A DNA stretch of 64,000 nt from Spirosoma linguale DSM 74. GTDB lineage: Bacteria; Bacteroidota; Bacteroidia; Cytophagales; Spirosomataceae. Made by a program: the position numbers and the translations under genes. This document shows positions 56,301-63,134 of this stretch, one piece after another. The first letter of the stretch is position 1; every line of letters starts with the position of its first letter. The DNA is taken from positions 3,086,001 to 3,150,000 of the forward strand of contig CP001769.1 of the NCBI GenBank assembly GCA_000024525.1. Direction: 5' to 3'. The notes beneath the pieces are model-generated. The model had not been told where the DNA came from and made no database searches. It saw only the letters and a list, made by a program, of their open reading frames with translations.

Positions 56301-56690
56301 AACACCATGACCACCTGGATTCAGATTGATCCGCTGCTCCAGTTGTTTGGCCTAAGCCGCGCTGATCTGCAAAACGGCGACGAAGCTCAACTGGCTAAAG
56401 CGGTGCGCAGCGTAGCCCACCGGATTCCTACCTATGTAACCATTAAGGATGTAAAATACCGCTGGGGACATGGACAGGAAGATATTTACCCCGTTGCGCA
56501 GATCGAGAAATTATGGAGCGATATGTCGGCGCTGGCCGATGTTAAATGCGGCTATATTGCGGTCCCCAGATACCGTGGGCAGCAGATGAAAGATCCGGCT
56601 CAACTGGATTCGTGGGTTACAGACGGTAGTAAAGACTATGTAGCCTCGCTTTGCACATTTTCTACTATCCAATCCGAACCGCAACATTAA
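53331..56690 (+). CDS. Fused fucokinase-type GHMP kinase and UDPGP-family pyrophosphorylase
   Basis: A 1,119-residue two-enzyme protein. N-terminal helices (1-170) lead into a GHMP kinase-like half: VRMDLTHSGWSD at 181-192 parallels the R-x-D-L-x-G-G-W-S-D motif of fucokinases, IPKGSRFAVSTN at 312-323 sits where they have P-x-G-S-G-L-G-T-S-S, GGWQDSGG is at 369-376 and GGMSGGGMGMFV from 528. The C-terminal half is a UDPGP pyrophosphorylase: MSLAAGVGSRW from residue 739, HNIDTLGANLDP from 923, VVPRRIEDRGGG after. It could make an NDP-sugar from a free sugar. The known fucokinase/GDP-fucose pyrophosphorylase fusions have the opposite order. The ATG is chosen over an upstream TTG. Confidence 0.75.
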   Translation: MNVFIETITSANTTARNRSFFELSRNLSARDLLKDLRELDEFRKSTPNLYDKVRAILFLYAGFRFFLMEDRATPAIGKIPYAGFEDLLSRRFEQAIATFLQDLDKHGPNATLFSALADSYHQLSFQILADQVRKSVRSSKGNQWMFRVGHQAEHPIRIHPNLLQRPDNSLFYPILHEQTSVRMDLTHSGWSDIFFLGMDYPEGARVINISIDLGVFGRDKDIRPPLHCYVRVISEPVLRLTSVDLNTTKDIHDLADLFNFGNDYLSLVKAGVIASGLIPPSFEGTNQSLAEILTRIVAPGMGIELVTKVNDIPKGSRFAVSTNLLGSIISLLMRATGQTQNLEGGLLESERRLVASRAILGEWIGGSGGGWQDSGGVWPGIKAIQGTFAQEGDPESGISRGTLLPRHRVLEGSEVHPEIQEKIMNSLVLMHGGMASNVGPILEMVTEKYLLRGDKEWAARQQTNQIFDNILGAIKEGDIRKLGENTARNWEFPIKTIIPWASTYFTEQIIAKAKKQIGDDYYGFLMLGGMSGGGMGMFVNPDRYEEYKLQVLEMLRKTKNELSDSLPFAMEPVVYNWSINPRGTWATLQEGNQALMPEQYYGIQVSELVRKDPSSIPYVRRAEIDFFTTYCDQNNLAYPLLRTIVSNLFKVSDPTSQGNRGAENDKADRIKKENGFDYIQHGEIREELQKGRIGLARNRLSAETTIEDVLPEDLVQFDALAASTQAGEQAIRSGRVAIMSLAAGVGSRWTKGAGVIKAINPFVDIDGEHRSFLEIHMAKTRKVAEQYNATIPHLVATSYLTHEPIRKKLEQTGNFGYGGPAFLSPGRSIGQRFVPMERDLRFMWEEMPQETLDENKQKVRDAVRQSMIAWAKAKGEGTDYVDNIAAQRFSPLGHWYEVSNLLRNGTLAKLLASNPQVETIMLHNIDTLGANLDPAVLGYHLESGNALTFEVVPRRIEDRGGGLARVNGHVRLLEGLAQPREDDELNLSYYNTMTTWIQIDPLLQLFGLSRADLQNGDEAQLAKAVRSVAHRIPTYVTIKDVKYRWGHGQEDIYPVAQIEKLWSDMSALADVKCGYIAVPRYRGQQMKDPAQLDSWVTDGSKDYVASLCTFSTIQSEPQH

Positions 56691-56713
56691 GTAAGCCAGT
56701 ACCGGCGAGTTGA

Positions 56714-56786
56714 GTGGCACAAAGAATAAGTCTGATATTGATGTCTCTGGTTGGACAATCAATATCAGACTTATTCTTTGTGCCAC
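56714..56786 (+). terminator. Very long perfect hairpin after the fusion gene
   Basis: A perfect 29-bp inverted repeat (arms 56714-56742 and 56758-56786) with a 15-base loop is followed by GTTTTTTG. It begins 24 bases after the stop codon and lies 42 bases before the IS element. It works as a terminator, but the stem is far longer than terminators need. Confidence 0.8.
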
Positions 56787-56828
56787 GTTTTTTGAGCGTA
56801 TTCTTATAGGGAGTCAGTGCAGGATTTA

Positions 56829-56845
56829 GAGCCTGTTTAAAAATG
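56829..56845 (+). repeat. IS5-family left terminal inverted repeat
   Basis: Seventeen bases, GAGCCTGTTTAAAAATG, perfectly complementary to the right repeat at the far end of the element. The first base follows TTA, the presumed duplicated target. Confidence 0.88.
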
Positions 56846-56901
56846 GGGTGAGGCCCTAAAAGAATAGAATCAGCCTATCTTGTGGGTTAATCCGACCAAA
56901 G

Positions 56902-57657
56902 ATGTACCCCACAGACCTGACTGATTCCGCTTGGCAAGTTATCCAAGAAATCTTGGCTGACAAGCGTAAACGAAAGTATTCACTTCGTGCGATTCTCAAT
57001 GCATTACTGTATTTGACCAAAACCGGTTGCCAGTGGCGACAGATGCCCAATGATTTGCCGCCTTGGCCTTTGTGCTACTACTACTTCTGGAAGTGGCGTA
57101 ACGAGGGGACTTGGGAACGACTCAACAAGTCGTTGGTCGAACGTAGACGACAAAAAGCGAAACGGGAAGCTTCACCCAGCGTGGGCGTCATTGATTCACA
57201 GAGCATTAAGTGTAGTGAGTGGGGTGTAGTGCCCAAAGGCTATGATGGCCATAAGAAGGTTAACGGACGTAAGCGGCACATCATCGTGGATACATTAGGC
57301 TTGGTTTTAGTAGTCGTAGTTCATGCGGCTAATCAACATGACAGTCCAGCCGCCAGAGCGGTACTAACTCGGTTAGCTGGTCAAGGTTACGAGCGAATGA
57401 ACAAGATTTTAGCCGATAGTGCGTATGGCAAGAAGTTAGCCCGTTGGCTTAAAAGGTCTTATGGGCTACTCTTGGAAGTGGTAAAGGTGAGCGAGTTAGC
57501 CGGTTTTCAAGTCTTGCCCATGCGCTGGAAAGTCGAGCGAACGTTTGCCTGGATGAATTGGTCGAGACGGCTTAGTAAAGACTATGAATGTGGAGTCAAT
57601 TCGCACGAATCGTTCGTGTATTTGTCCAACATCAACCGGATGCTCAAGCATTTTTAA
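56902..57657 (+). CDS. IS5-family transposase
   Basis: A 251-residue DDE transposase, intact. The N-terminal DUF4096-like domain has DLTDSAWQVIQEIL and CQWRQMPNDLPPW; the catalytic residues are D98 (GVIDSQS), D172 (ILADSAYG) and E212 (KVERTFAWMNWSRRL, the conserved R/W-rich motif). The element should be mobile or recently so, as neither frame nor ends are broken. Confidence 0.92.
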   Translation: MYPTDLTDSAWQVIQEILADKRKRKYSLRAILNALLYLTKTGCQWRQMPNDLPPWPLCYYYFWKWRNEGTWERLNKSLVERRRQKAKREASPSVGVIDSQSIKCSEWGVVPKGYDGHKKVNGRKRHIIVDTLGLVLVVVVHAANQHDSPAARAVLTRLAGQGYERMNKILADSAYGKKLARWLKRSYGLLLEVVKVSELAGFQVLPMRWKVERTFAWMNWSRRLSKDYECGVNSHESFVYLSNINRMLKHF

Positions 57658-57665
57658 ACAGGCTC
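57649..57665 (-). repeat. IS5-family right terminal inverted repeat
   Basis: Exact inverse of the left repeat. The transposase stop codon lies within it, an economical arrangement seen in compact IS elements. Confidence 0.88.
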
Positions 57666-57827
57666 TTATACTTAGCTGATCATACCGATTTTGCGTTACA
57701 GAGCACAAGATTCATATTAACCGACCGTCCAGTAAACCAGTACTAAATATTTATTGGATGGTAACTCTAAATCTTCAGGAAATACGAATTTGCATACAAG
57801 ATTTTCACTGTAACTTCTACCTAACAA

Positions 57828-58088
57828 ATGATAATGATCTGCTTCAAATATTCCGACTCGTCAGGCGACGTACAGGAATGTAGCTACGGAGGTCCTAACC
57901 TCGAATCAGGCCTGGACATGTTAACTGAGCTGATAAATCATGGCTGGAAATTGACTGATATCCGGATCATTGGCGCCAATAAGAACCTAATCAATCTACC
58001 GTTAAATGCATTTGATGGTAACTACTTCAGTGAGCCATTAGGAAAGCTTCAGCAGGAATGGGAAGATATTCTTCTTCCGGTTTCCTGA
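57828..58088 (+). CDS. Hypothetical small protein (86 aa)
   Basis: Not recognised. A soluble acidic protein (MIMICFKYSDSSGDVQECSY at the start), with an alpha/beta-like alternation and a central GLDMLTELINHGWKLTDIRI helix-strand. A second ATG two codons in is also possible. It follows the IS element by 160 bases of AT-rich DNA and has no close operon partner. Confidence 0.55.
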   Translation: MIMICFKYSDSSGDVQECSYGGPNLESGLDMLTELINHGWKLTDIRIIGANKNLINLPLNAFDGNYFSEPLGKLQQEWEDILLPVS

Positions 58089-58393
58089 AAGTAAAGCCAA
58101 ACGGAGTTGGGAAACCAATAAGTTGGCTTCCCCCCGTTCTACCCTTTCAACAGGCAGATAGTACAGACTAACTTTCTATACTCGCAAAAGTCCCTCCTTT
58201 TAATTCTCCCGAAGACTACTATTCTTCAAGAAAACTGCAGGAATAAGTTGTATCAACTGATATGGCTCTATACGCTATGGTCAGCAATCACCTATTGTGT
58301 ACGCTTACTAAATCGTATGTTTTGCCTTATATCAATACAACTAGTTTCAACGTTACTCAATGTAACGTCAACTACCTACCGGCAAACTTAAAC

Positions 58394-58870
58394 ATGAATC
58401 AAATTTCCTGTGCGTGCGTCTTTCACGTCGACGACGATGAAGACGATCGTTTTTTGTTGCAACAAGTATTTCGTCAGTATAGTCCAGCGTGTGAAATTAA
58501 ACCGCTGGCCAATGGCGAGGAACTACTGGAGGCTTTAGCAACTGCTCCTGTCCTACCCTCGCTAATTCTGTTAGATTTGAATATGCCCATTATGGGTGGG
58601 TTTGAAGTACTACGCTCTATCCGTCAGGAGCCCAGATACGACTCTATCCCGGTCGTTGTGCTAACAACGTCTGATCAATTGACAGATCGTCAGATGGCTT
58701 CAGAATTAAAAGCTGATGGATTTATTCCTAAACCACCTACGCTGAAGCAATTAAATCAGATTGTTCTTGAGTTAAGACAAAACTGGCTAGAGGGTAAATG
58801 TGCAGCTATTACGCAACCTCTTCATACGCCCCCAACCGACATACCTGCAAAGTCTATATCTGTCAAGTAA
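58394..58870 (+). CDS. Stand-alone response regulator receiver (CheY-like)
   Basis: A 158-residue receiver with an ~30-residue C-terminal tail and no output domain. The acidic pair is in FHVDDDEDDRFLL, phospho-acceptor D61 in LILLDLNMP, the Thr switch in VVLTTSDQ and Lys113 in IPKPP. All key residues are intact, so it should accept phosphate. The ATG giving MNQISCACVF is preferred over an upstream start with a poorly composed leader. Convergent with the next receiver gene. Confidence 0.9.
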   Translation: MNQISCACVFHVDDDEDDRFLLQQVFRQYSPACEIKPLANGEELLEALATAPVLPSLILLDLNMPIMGGFEVLRSIRQEPRYDSIPVVVLTTSDQLTDRQMASELKADGFIPKPPTLKQLNQIVLELRQNWLEGKCAAITQPLHTPPTDIPAKSISVK

Positions 58871-58884
58871 CGTTGAGCGGAAGT

Positions 58885-59283
58885 TCAATCGAGTAGCCAG
58901 CTGAGGCATATTTTTTCTGAAACCAAGTCAAGCTCTACTAAATCGCATGGTTTGGTGATATAATCAGCGGCTCCTGCCTGCTTGCAGGCTTGTGGTTCAA
59001 TTGCCAGGCTGGAATACATGACTACGGGAATGTTCTGGCAGCATTCATGCGCTAAAAATAGTTTTAGCCAGTCCAGACCATCTTCGCCGGGCAAAATAAA
59101 CTCCAACAGGATAAGCTTATAGCTGTGTTCTTCATTTTGCCATAATTGAGAATTTATGAACTCATCACCCGATACAAACCGGTAAATTACCAAATTGGAT
59201 GTTTGTTTTTGCAGCCCCTGCTCCAGGAATAAACAGTCATCATCATCGTCGTCAATAACAATCACTTGTTTTACATTATCCAT
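58885..59283 (-). CDS. Receiver-domain protein with Glu in place of the phospho-acceptor Asp
   Basis: A 132-residue receiver. The acidic pair is unusually long (VIDDDDDDCLFLEQGL), and the acceptor position reads LILLEFILPGEDG with Glu61 (codon GAG) in place of Asp. The conserved VVMYSS and ITKPCD (Lys) remain. It may be a pseudo-receiver locked in an active-like state, since Asp-to-Glu changes often mimic phosphorylation. Its stop is 14 bases from that of the convergent receiver. Confidence 0.88.
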   Translation of the reverse strand: MDNVKQVIVIDDDDDDCLFLEQGLQKQTSNLVIYRFVSGDEFINSQLWQNEEHSYKLILLEFILPGEDGLDWLKLFLAHECCQNIPVVMYSSLAIEPQACKQAGAADYITKPCDLVELDLVSEKICLSWLLD

Positions 59284-59334
59284 ATTTCATAACATTTCAG
59301 TATAAGCTGCGCCAATCTGGCTATACCCTAAAAT

Positions 59335-59580
59335 TCACCGGGCTGATGCTGTGATCAATAAATCGTGACCTTTTGTATTCAACTCCCAGTCGTTGAACGC
59401 TTCATTCCAGCTGAAGAGCAATTGACGTTCGCTGGCATTCCCATAGTCGTTGGTAACGGGAAATTTTATAGCGTAATGATGTTGCTGTCCATCATTAGTT
59501 TTTGGGAGTTGCTTAAAAGCATCTATTAATTCATCCAGACTTACTTCCAGATTTACTAGGGGATGGGTGTTCATTTTCAT
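59335..59580 (-). CDS. Hypothetical small protein (81 aa)
   Basis: Not recognised. MKMNTHPLVNLEVSLDELID opens an alpha/beta-like sequence with YAIKFPVTND and RQLLFSWNEAFNDWEL, acidic and soluble. Two in-frame starts (M1 and M3) are possible. It lies just upstream of the Glu-receiver gene on the same strand (52 bases), so the two may be co-transcribed. Confidence 0.55.
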   Translation of the reverse strand: MKMNTHPLVNLEVSLDELIDAFKQLPKTNDGQQHHYAIKFPVTNDYGNASERQLLFSWNEAFNDWELNTKGHDLLITASAR

Positions 59581-59805
59581 GGCTATGTTGGTTTAAGCTG
59601 TATTCAATTAACGAATTGATGACACAGTGGTTCGATAATACCAGTTACTGAGTCAATACAAAACCGAAAAAAATGTTACTGCCTGCCATCGTCCTAACAT
59701 AGAATTAGTCAACGATATGAACCATTACCCCCTTCTTTTCTTAGCATAAAACAATTATCATCTATTTATTTTACAGCTATTTAAACCCGATAAACTGCCC
59801 AAAAA

Positions 59806-59859
59806 AAACACGGACTCACTATAACTTTCCCAGCGGGAAGCCATAGCGAATCCGTGTTT
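59806..59859 (-). terminator. Terminator of the LytTR gene
   Basis: An imperfect long hairpin: outer AAACACGGA / TCCGTGTTT arms, inner ACTTTCCC / GGGAAG arms. On the minus strand it is followed by a run of eight T. It lies about 50 bases past the LytTR stop codon. Confidence 0.75.
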
Positions 59860-59910
59860 ATCAGGTAGGTCAGACCAGATTACCTGAATTGAATAAGTCT
59901 GAATTGTCGA

Positions 59911-60336
59911 TTATTTATAAGGTCTGATAAGCTGGCTTGGGGCAAGCTGTATAGTCCAGGCTGGGCCCCGCTGAGGTAAACTGCGTCGGTCTTCCTGTTT
60001 TTGAAGTACCGCGAGTAATTCGGCACTACGACGCCGGGCAACCGGCAATGTCGTACCATCACTTAATTCGATTTCCATTTTTCTGGCATCCCACCGAATC
60101 ACCTTAACAATATCTGTGGGATTAATCAGACTGGATTTACTTACTCGAATAAAATCCGGCAACTGCTCAGCAAAGTAGATCAGACTTTTGCTCACCAGCA
60201 GCGGTTTGTCTAATTCTCTTAGATAAATCAAGGTATAGTTACCGCTCCCCTGTAATCTACGAATACTTTGGGCATCCTGAATATGCCGGTAGCCAGGAAT
60301 CTGGATAGGTAATGTTAAGTTAAGTTGAGTTCGCAT
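59911..60336 (-). CDS. Orphan LytTR DNA-binding-domain protein
   Basis: A 141-residue protein consisting of a LytTR domain without a receiver. The domain shows SIRRLQGSGNYTLIYL, LLVSKSLIYFAEQLPDFIRV and SLINPTDIVKVIRWDARKME, ending in PVARRRSAELL, the standard LytTR beta-beta-beta pattern. A short C-terminal tail follows. It may take its signal from a separate receiver such as those in the neighbouring genes. Confidence 0.88.
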   Translation of the reverse strand: MRTQLNLTLPIQIPGYRHIQDAQSIRRLQGSGNYTLIYLRELDKPLLVSKSLIYFAEQLPDFIRVSKSSLINPTDIVKVIRWDARKMEIELSDGTTLPVARRRSAELLAVLQKQEDRRSLPQRGPAWTIQLAPSQLIRPYK

Positions 60337-60855
60337 AGAAAAAAAAAGTCAAGGTAATCAGCGATAAAACTGATCTACTTTATTGATTATAGCAGGATAA
60401 CCGATAGGTCAAATCCCGATCTTGCCTTTACTTGCCCTGTAGGAAACCCTATAGGTAAGAACGCAGTAAGTGTGGGTAACCACGTTCTTAAGGATGCATT
60501 GTGTGGATAATAAACGGAAGCAGGGTAATTCGCAGCTCAAACAGGTACTTCAATTAGCTTATTTATGGCGACTTTTTCTGGCTGAATGACGTCCATAATT
60601 GAAGCTCTGGTATCACTAATTAACCGGTTTTTCATAACGAGAATGGTTTTTCTGACACGATCTTATGTTGTAAAAGCATGTTGATTTATACTAACTGGAA
60701 GCAGCTACTTTATGTTTAAAACGCTACTAATGAACGTATTAAACTATAAAATCTATAGACAATAAACCTATATACAAACAGATCAAGTTATCTCAGCTGG
60801 CAATGCCTTGACTACGAATCGAATCAGTGATCACTAGTTTATTCGTACGAGCAGA
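60337..60855. other. Gene-poor region between LytTR and the third receiver
   Basis: About 520 AT-rich bases. Apart from the possible small peptide gene it holds near-repeats CCCTGTAGG/CCCTATAGG and a broken hairpin AAGAAC...GTTCTT. No RNA gene or repeat family is recognised. Confidence 0.45.
60537..60635 (-). CDS. Possible very small peptide gene (32 aa)
   Basis: A short frame in the otherwise empty 60.3-60.9 kb gap begins MKNRLISDTRASIMDVIQPE and ends in TGA. It has a plausible composition and a purine-rich stretch (AGAAAAACC) upstream, but there is no homology evidence and an equally long frame can occur by chance in AT-rich DNA. Confidence 0.2.
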   Translation of the reverse strand: MKNRLISDTRASIMDVIQPEKVAINKLIEVPV

Positions 60856-61305
60856 TTACATACTTGGAGGCAACGTAACTACTCCAGACCAGTAGGCGTT
60901 AAAAACACGGAAATAATGTTCCCACTCCTCTAAATAGACAGGTTTGATAAGGAATGAATGAACTCCGAATTCATAGGCCTGTTTGACGATATCTGCATCA
61001 GGATCACTACTGATAGCGACTATGGGTAAACAGGGATAGGTGTGCTTAATGTGTTTTACCAGCTCATAACCGACCTGTAGAGTAGGAAGATGTACGTCCA
61101 GAAGGACCAATCGGGGAAAAGGTTCTTTACTATTTCCTTTCGCCAAATACACGATGGCCTCATCTGCTGTTGCAGCAAATGAGGCCATCGCCTGGGGCAT
61201 ACTGGCTAACAGGCTGTACTGAATGAGCAGTTGATGATCTTTATTTGCTACAGCCACTAAAAGTGGAAAAGATGCTTTTTGATTCCGTCGCTGGTCATCG
61301 GGCAT
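60856..61305 (-). CDS. Stand-alone response regulator receiver, degenerate acidic pair
   Basis: A 149-residue receiver. Acceptor D70 in LVLLDVHLP, VAISS (switch Ser/Thr region) and K121 in FLIKPVY are conserved. The acidic pair after beta 1 reads AVANKDHQLL, with Asn-Lys-Asp where two acidic residues are usual, so Mg binding may be weaker. No output domain; a short C-terminal tail. Confidence 0.85.
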   Translation of the reverse strand: MPDDQRRNQKASFPLLVAVANKDHQLLIQYSLLASMPQAMASFAATADEAIVYLAKGNSKEPFPRLVLLDVHLPTLQVGYELVKHIKHTYPCLPIVAISSDPDADIVKQAYEFGVHSFLIKPVYLEEWEHYFRVFNAYWSGVVTLPPSM

Positions 61306-62134
61306 GGGTTTAGATGAATACGCAGCCGGTTGTCTACAGGACGTAACAGCTGCTGTGTGATTTAGATGAAGTGTCTATAAAACGAACTCGAAATTTATAC
61401 CATTGTTTAGAGAATATTGGACAAAACATTGACACAATACTAATCTACTCAATCTATTAGATTACAGAGTGAAAAAGTGAGAGTATGGATCTGTTTGTTC
61501 AATTAGTGGTCGCTACTAATTTTATGCAGTTCACCTTTTTAGAAAATGGCATTTAGCTGTTTCGAATTTAACTGATATTATGACGTAGTTTGTTACATGT
61601 AGTCACATATAATATATCATTAATATTATCTTTTTCCATTTTGTTAAATCGGTAATGCGATATTCAATTTAACATATACTTATAGTTAACCTAATTTAGA
61701 AAATACCACATTACTTACTATACAGTGGTTTGTTTAGTGTTTCAGAAGAATTTACAATGTCATTACCATTGACTAGCGCTACTATTAAAAGCTTTTCCGA
61801 ATGCCTCGTATTAATGAACAGTTCGGCTTCACGACAAAGCATATGGAACTACAAAGGCACTTGATTATTCATTCGGCAAACCGTTTCCAAACGAGTTAAA
61901 AAACACGACTATCGGCGTTATTACACTTATTTTACTATATAGAATTATTCCGGGTTAACAGGACTTATGCCGATTTATAGATCCTGTTAACCCAGGATAA
62001 CAAACGCTTATTTTTCTATAACAATTAAGTCAATAGACATTTCAGGACCATCCGCATCACCGTAGGCTCGCTACAGTTGCTTACTGATTCATCCGCAATG
62101 GATTATTCTTACTGCCCAGACCCTAATCCGTTCG
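61306..62134. other. AT-rich region of 830 bases without a recognisable gene
   Basis: Very AT-rich. It contains one clear dyad, GGGTTAACAGGA at 61952-61963 with its perfect complement at 61982-61993, separated by 18 bases; this may be a terminator or protein-binding site. A 35-codon frame at 61757-61864 lacks support. No repeat, IS remnant or RNA was recognised. Confidence 0.5.
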
Positions 62135-62476
62135 TTAATGCTGCCGATAGCTGTTCTGTGAATTAGTGAACTTACGCTCAAGTTGATGCTTAAGCTTACC
62201 CGTTACAGTATGGAGCATCGTATCCCAGTTATCACCCTCTTCTTCGGCAAAAGCACCTGTACCCGGAACGCCATAAACAATGCGCAGTGATTTATCGTTG
62301 GGGCCGCCATGCGCTTCCACGCGTAGAAATACTTCGGCTGTGATCAGATCGCCACTATAATAACGCCGAAGTTTTACCAGTGCCTGGGCTATTCGGTCCC
62401 GAAATGCATCATCCACGGTAATATTAACCGCATTAATTGACAGACGTACATCGTCTAATCCTTTCTGATCGCTCAT
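62135..62476 (-). CDS. HPF/RaiA-family ribosome-associated protein
   Basis: A 113-residue short hibernation-factor-like protein. The pattern RLSINAVNITVDDAFRDRIA, AEVFLRVEAHGG, then DNWDTMLHTVTGKLKHQL matches the beta-alpha-beta-beta-beta-alpha fold of the S30EA family. It would bind 70S or 30S ribosomes in stationary phase or stress. It lacks the C-terminal dimerisation domain of long HPF. Confidence 0.75.
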   Translation of the reverse strand: MSDQKGLDDVRLSINAVNITVDDAFRDRIAQALVKLRRYYSGDLITAEVFLRVEAHGGPNDKSLRIVYGVPGTGAFAEEEGDNWDTMLHTVTGKLKHQLERKFTNSQNSYRQH

Positions 62477-62578
62477 AATCGTTGACTACGTTTGGTTACT
62501 AAACTATAACTGTACGTAGTACTGTCTACTAGCCAGGAAGTCGGCCGAAGAATAGTATAAATTAGGTTGCGGCCCCCG

Positions 62579-62977
62579 TCAATCCGTCGGTAGAGTGGCG
62601 ATAGCAGCCGCGCCGATTGCCTGGTCCTGTTCGAAATTACCACCAGCAATACCCAATCCGCCAACGACTGACCCTGCCCAACGTATGGGAAAACCACCAG
62701 GCAGTCCGGATATATCGGGATTAGCCTTGAACGACGCCTGAAGGGCGGGAAACTTCTCCCCGATCTCACCTACAACATGGCTTGGCATCTGAAGTTGTGA
62801 AGCCGTTATGGCTTTGTGACGGCTGCTTTCCAGAGCGAAATAACTACAACCTTCCTGCCGTAGCACGGCCCGCACATGCCCACCCGTATCGACTACTGTT
62901 ATTGTAATCGGCAGACCTTGCCGGTTTGCTTCCTGGCTGGTCACCAGAAAAAGTTGATCAATCAGTTCTTGTTTCAT
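62579..62977 (-). CDS. GlcG/HbpS-family (DUF336) heme-binding-like protein
   Basis: A 132-residue small domain. ITITVVDTGGHVRAVLRQEG, SRHKAITASQLQ and the Gly-rich GGFPIRWAGSVVGGLGIAGG follow the HbpS/GlcG pattern; these proteins bind heme or small cofactors and are often near redox or glycolate genes. The ATG is chosen over a GTG three codons upstream. Divergent from the marR gene with a shared 160-base region holding the palindromic operator. Confidence 0.85.
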   Translation of the reverse strand: MKQELIDQLFLVTSQEANRQGLPITITVVDTGGHVRAVLRQEGCSYFALESSRHKAITASQLQMPSHVVGEIGEKFPALQASFKANPDISGLPGGFPIRWAGSVVGGLGIAGGNFEQDQAIGAAAIATLPTD

Positions 62978-63078
62978 GGGAGTCACTTTAGGAATTGCAA
63001 GGGAAAGCGTTTTGTCTTCAACGTACTTTTAGGAGCCCCAGCTGGTTTGGGCCCGGCATCCGTCAAAAACTAACTACA

Positions 63079-63109
63079 TTACAATAGTAAGCAATGCTTA
63101 CTATTGTAA
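63079..63109. promoter_or_regulatory. Palindromic MarR operator
   Basis: TTACAATAGTAAGCA-A-TGCTTACTATTGTAA is a perfect 15-1-15 palindrome, 25 bases before the marR start. It overlaps the TTG (63104-63106) that lies 17 bases before the -7 box, so a bound dimer would block marR transcription. The GlcG-like gene diverges from the same gap. Confidence 0.75.
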
Positions 63110-63123
63110 CAAACTATACTTAC

Positions 63124-63131
63124 TAAATTTG
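63124..63131 (+). promoter_or_regulatory. -7 box of the marR promoter
   Basis: TAAATTTG fits TAnnTTTG exactly, with TTG 17 bases upstream inside the operator. The box ends three bases before the ATG, suggesting a leaderless or nearly leaderless transcript. Confidence 0.55.
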
Positions 63132-63134
63132 TTT

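Larger units (their letters stand above)
56829..57665 (+). mobile_element. IS5-family insertion sequence, complete
   Basis: An 837-bp element with perfect 17-bp terminal inverted repeats (GAGCCTGTTTAAAAATG at 56829-56845 and its complement at 57649-57665). The flanking TTA at 56826-56828 and 57666-57668 is a likely 3-bp target duplication. It carries a single intact transposase gene whose end overlaps the right repeat. Exact ends and subgroup are inferred; a one-base shift is possible. Confidence 0.88.

Noticed and set aside
61757..61864. 35-codon frame in the AT-rich gap
   Set aside because: No conserved features, no clear ribosome-binding site, and frames of this length are expected by chance.
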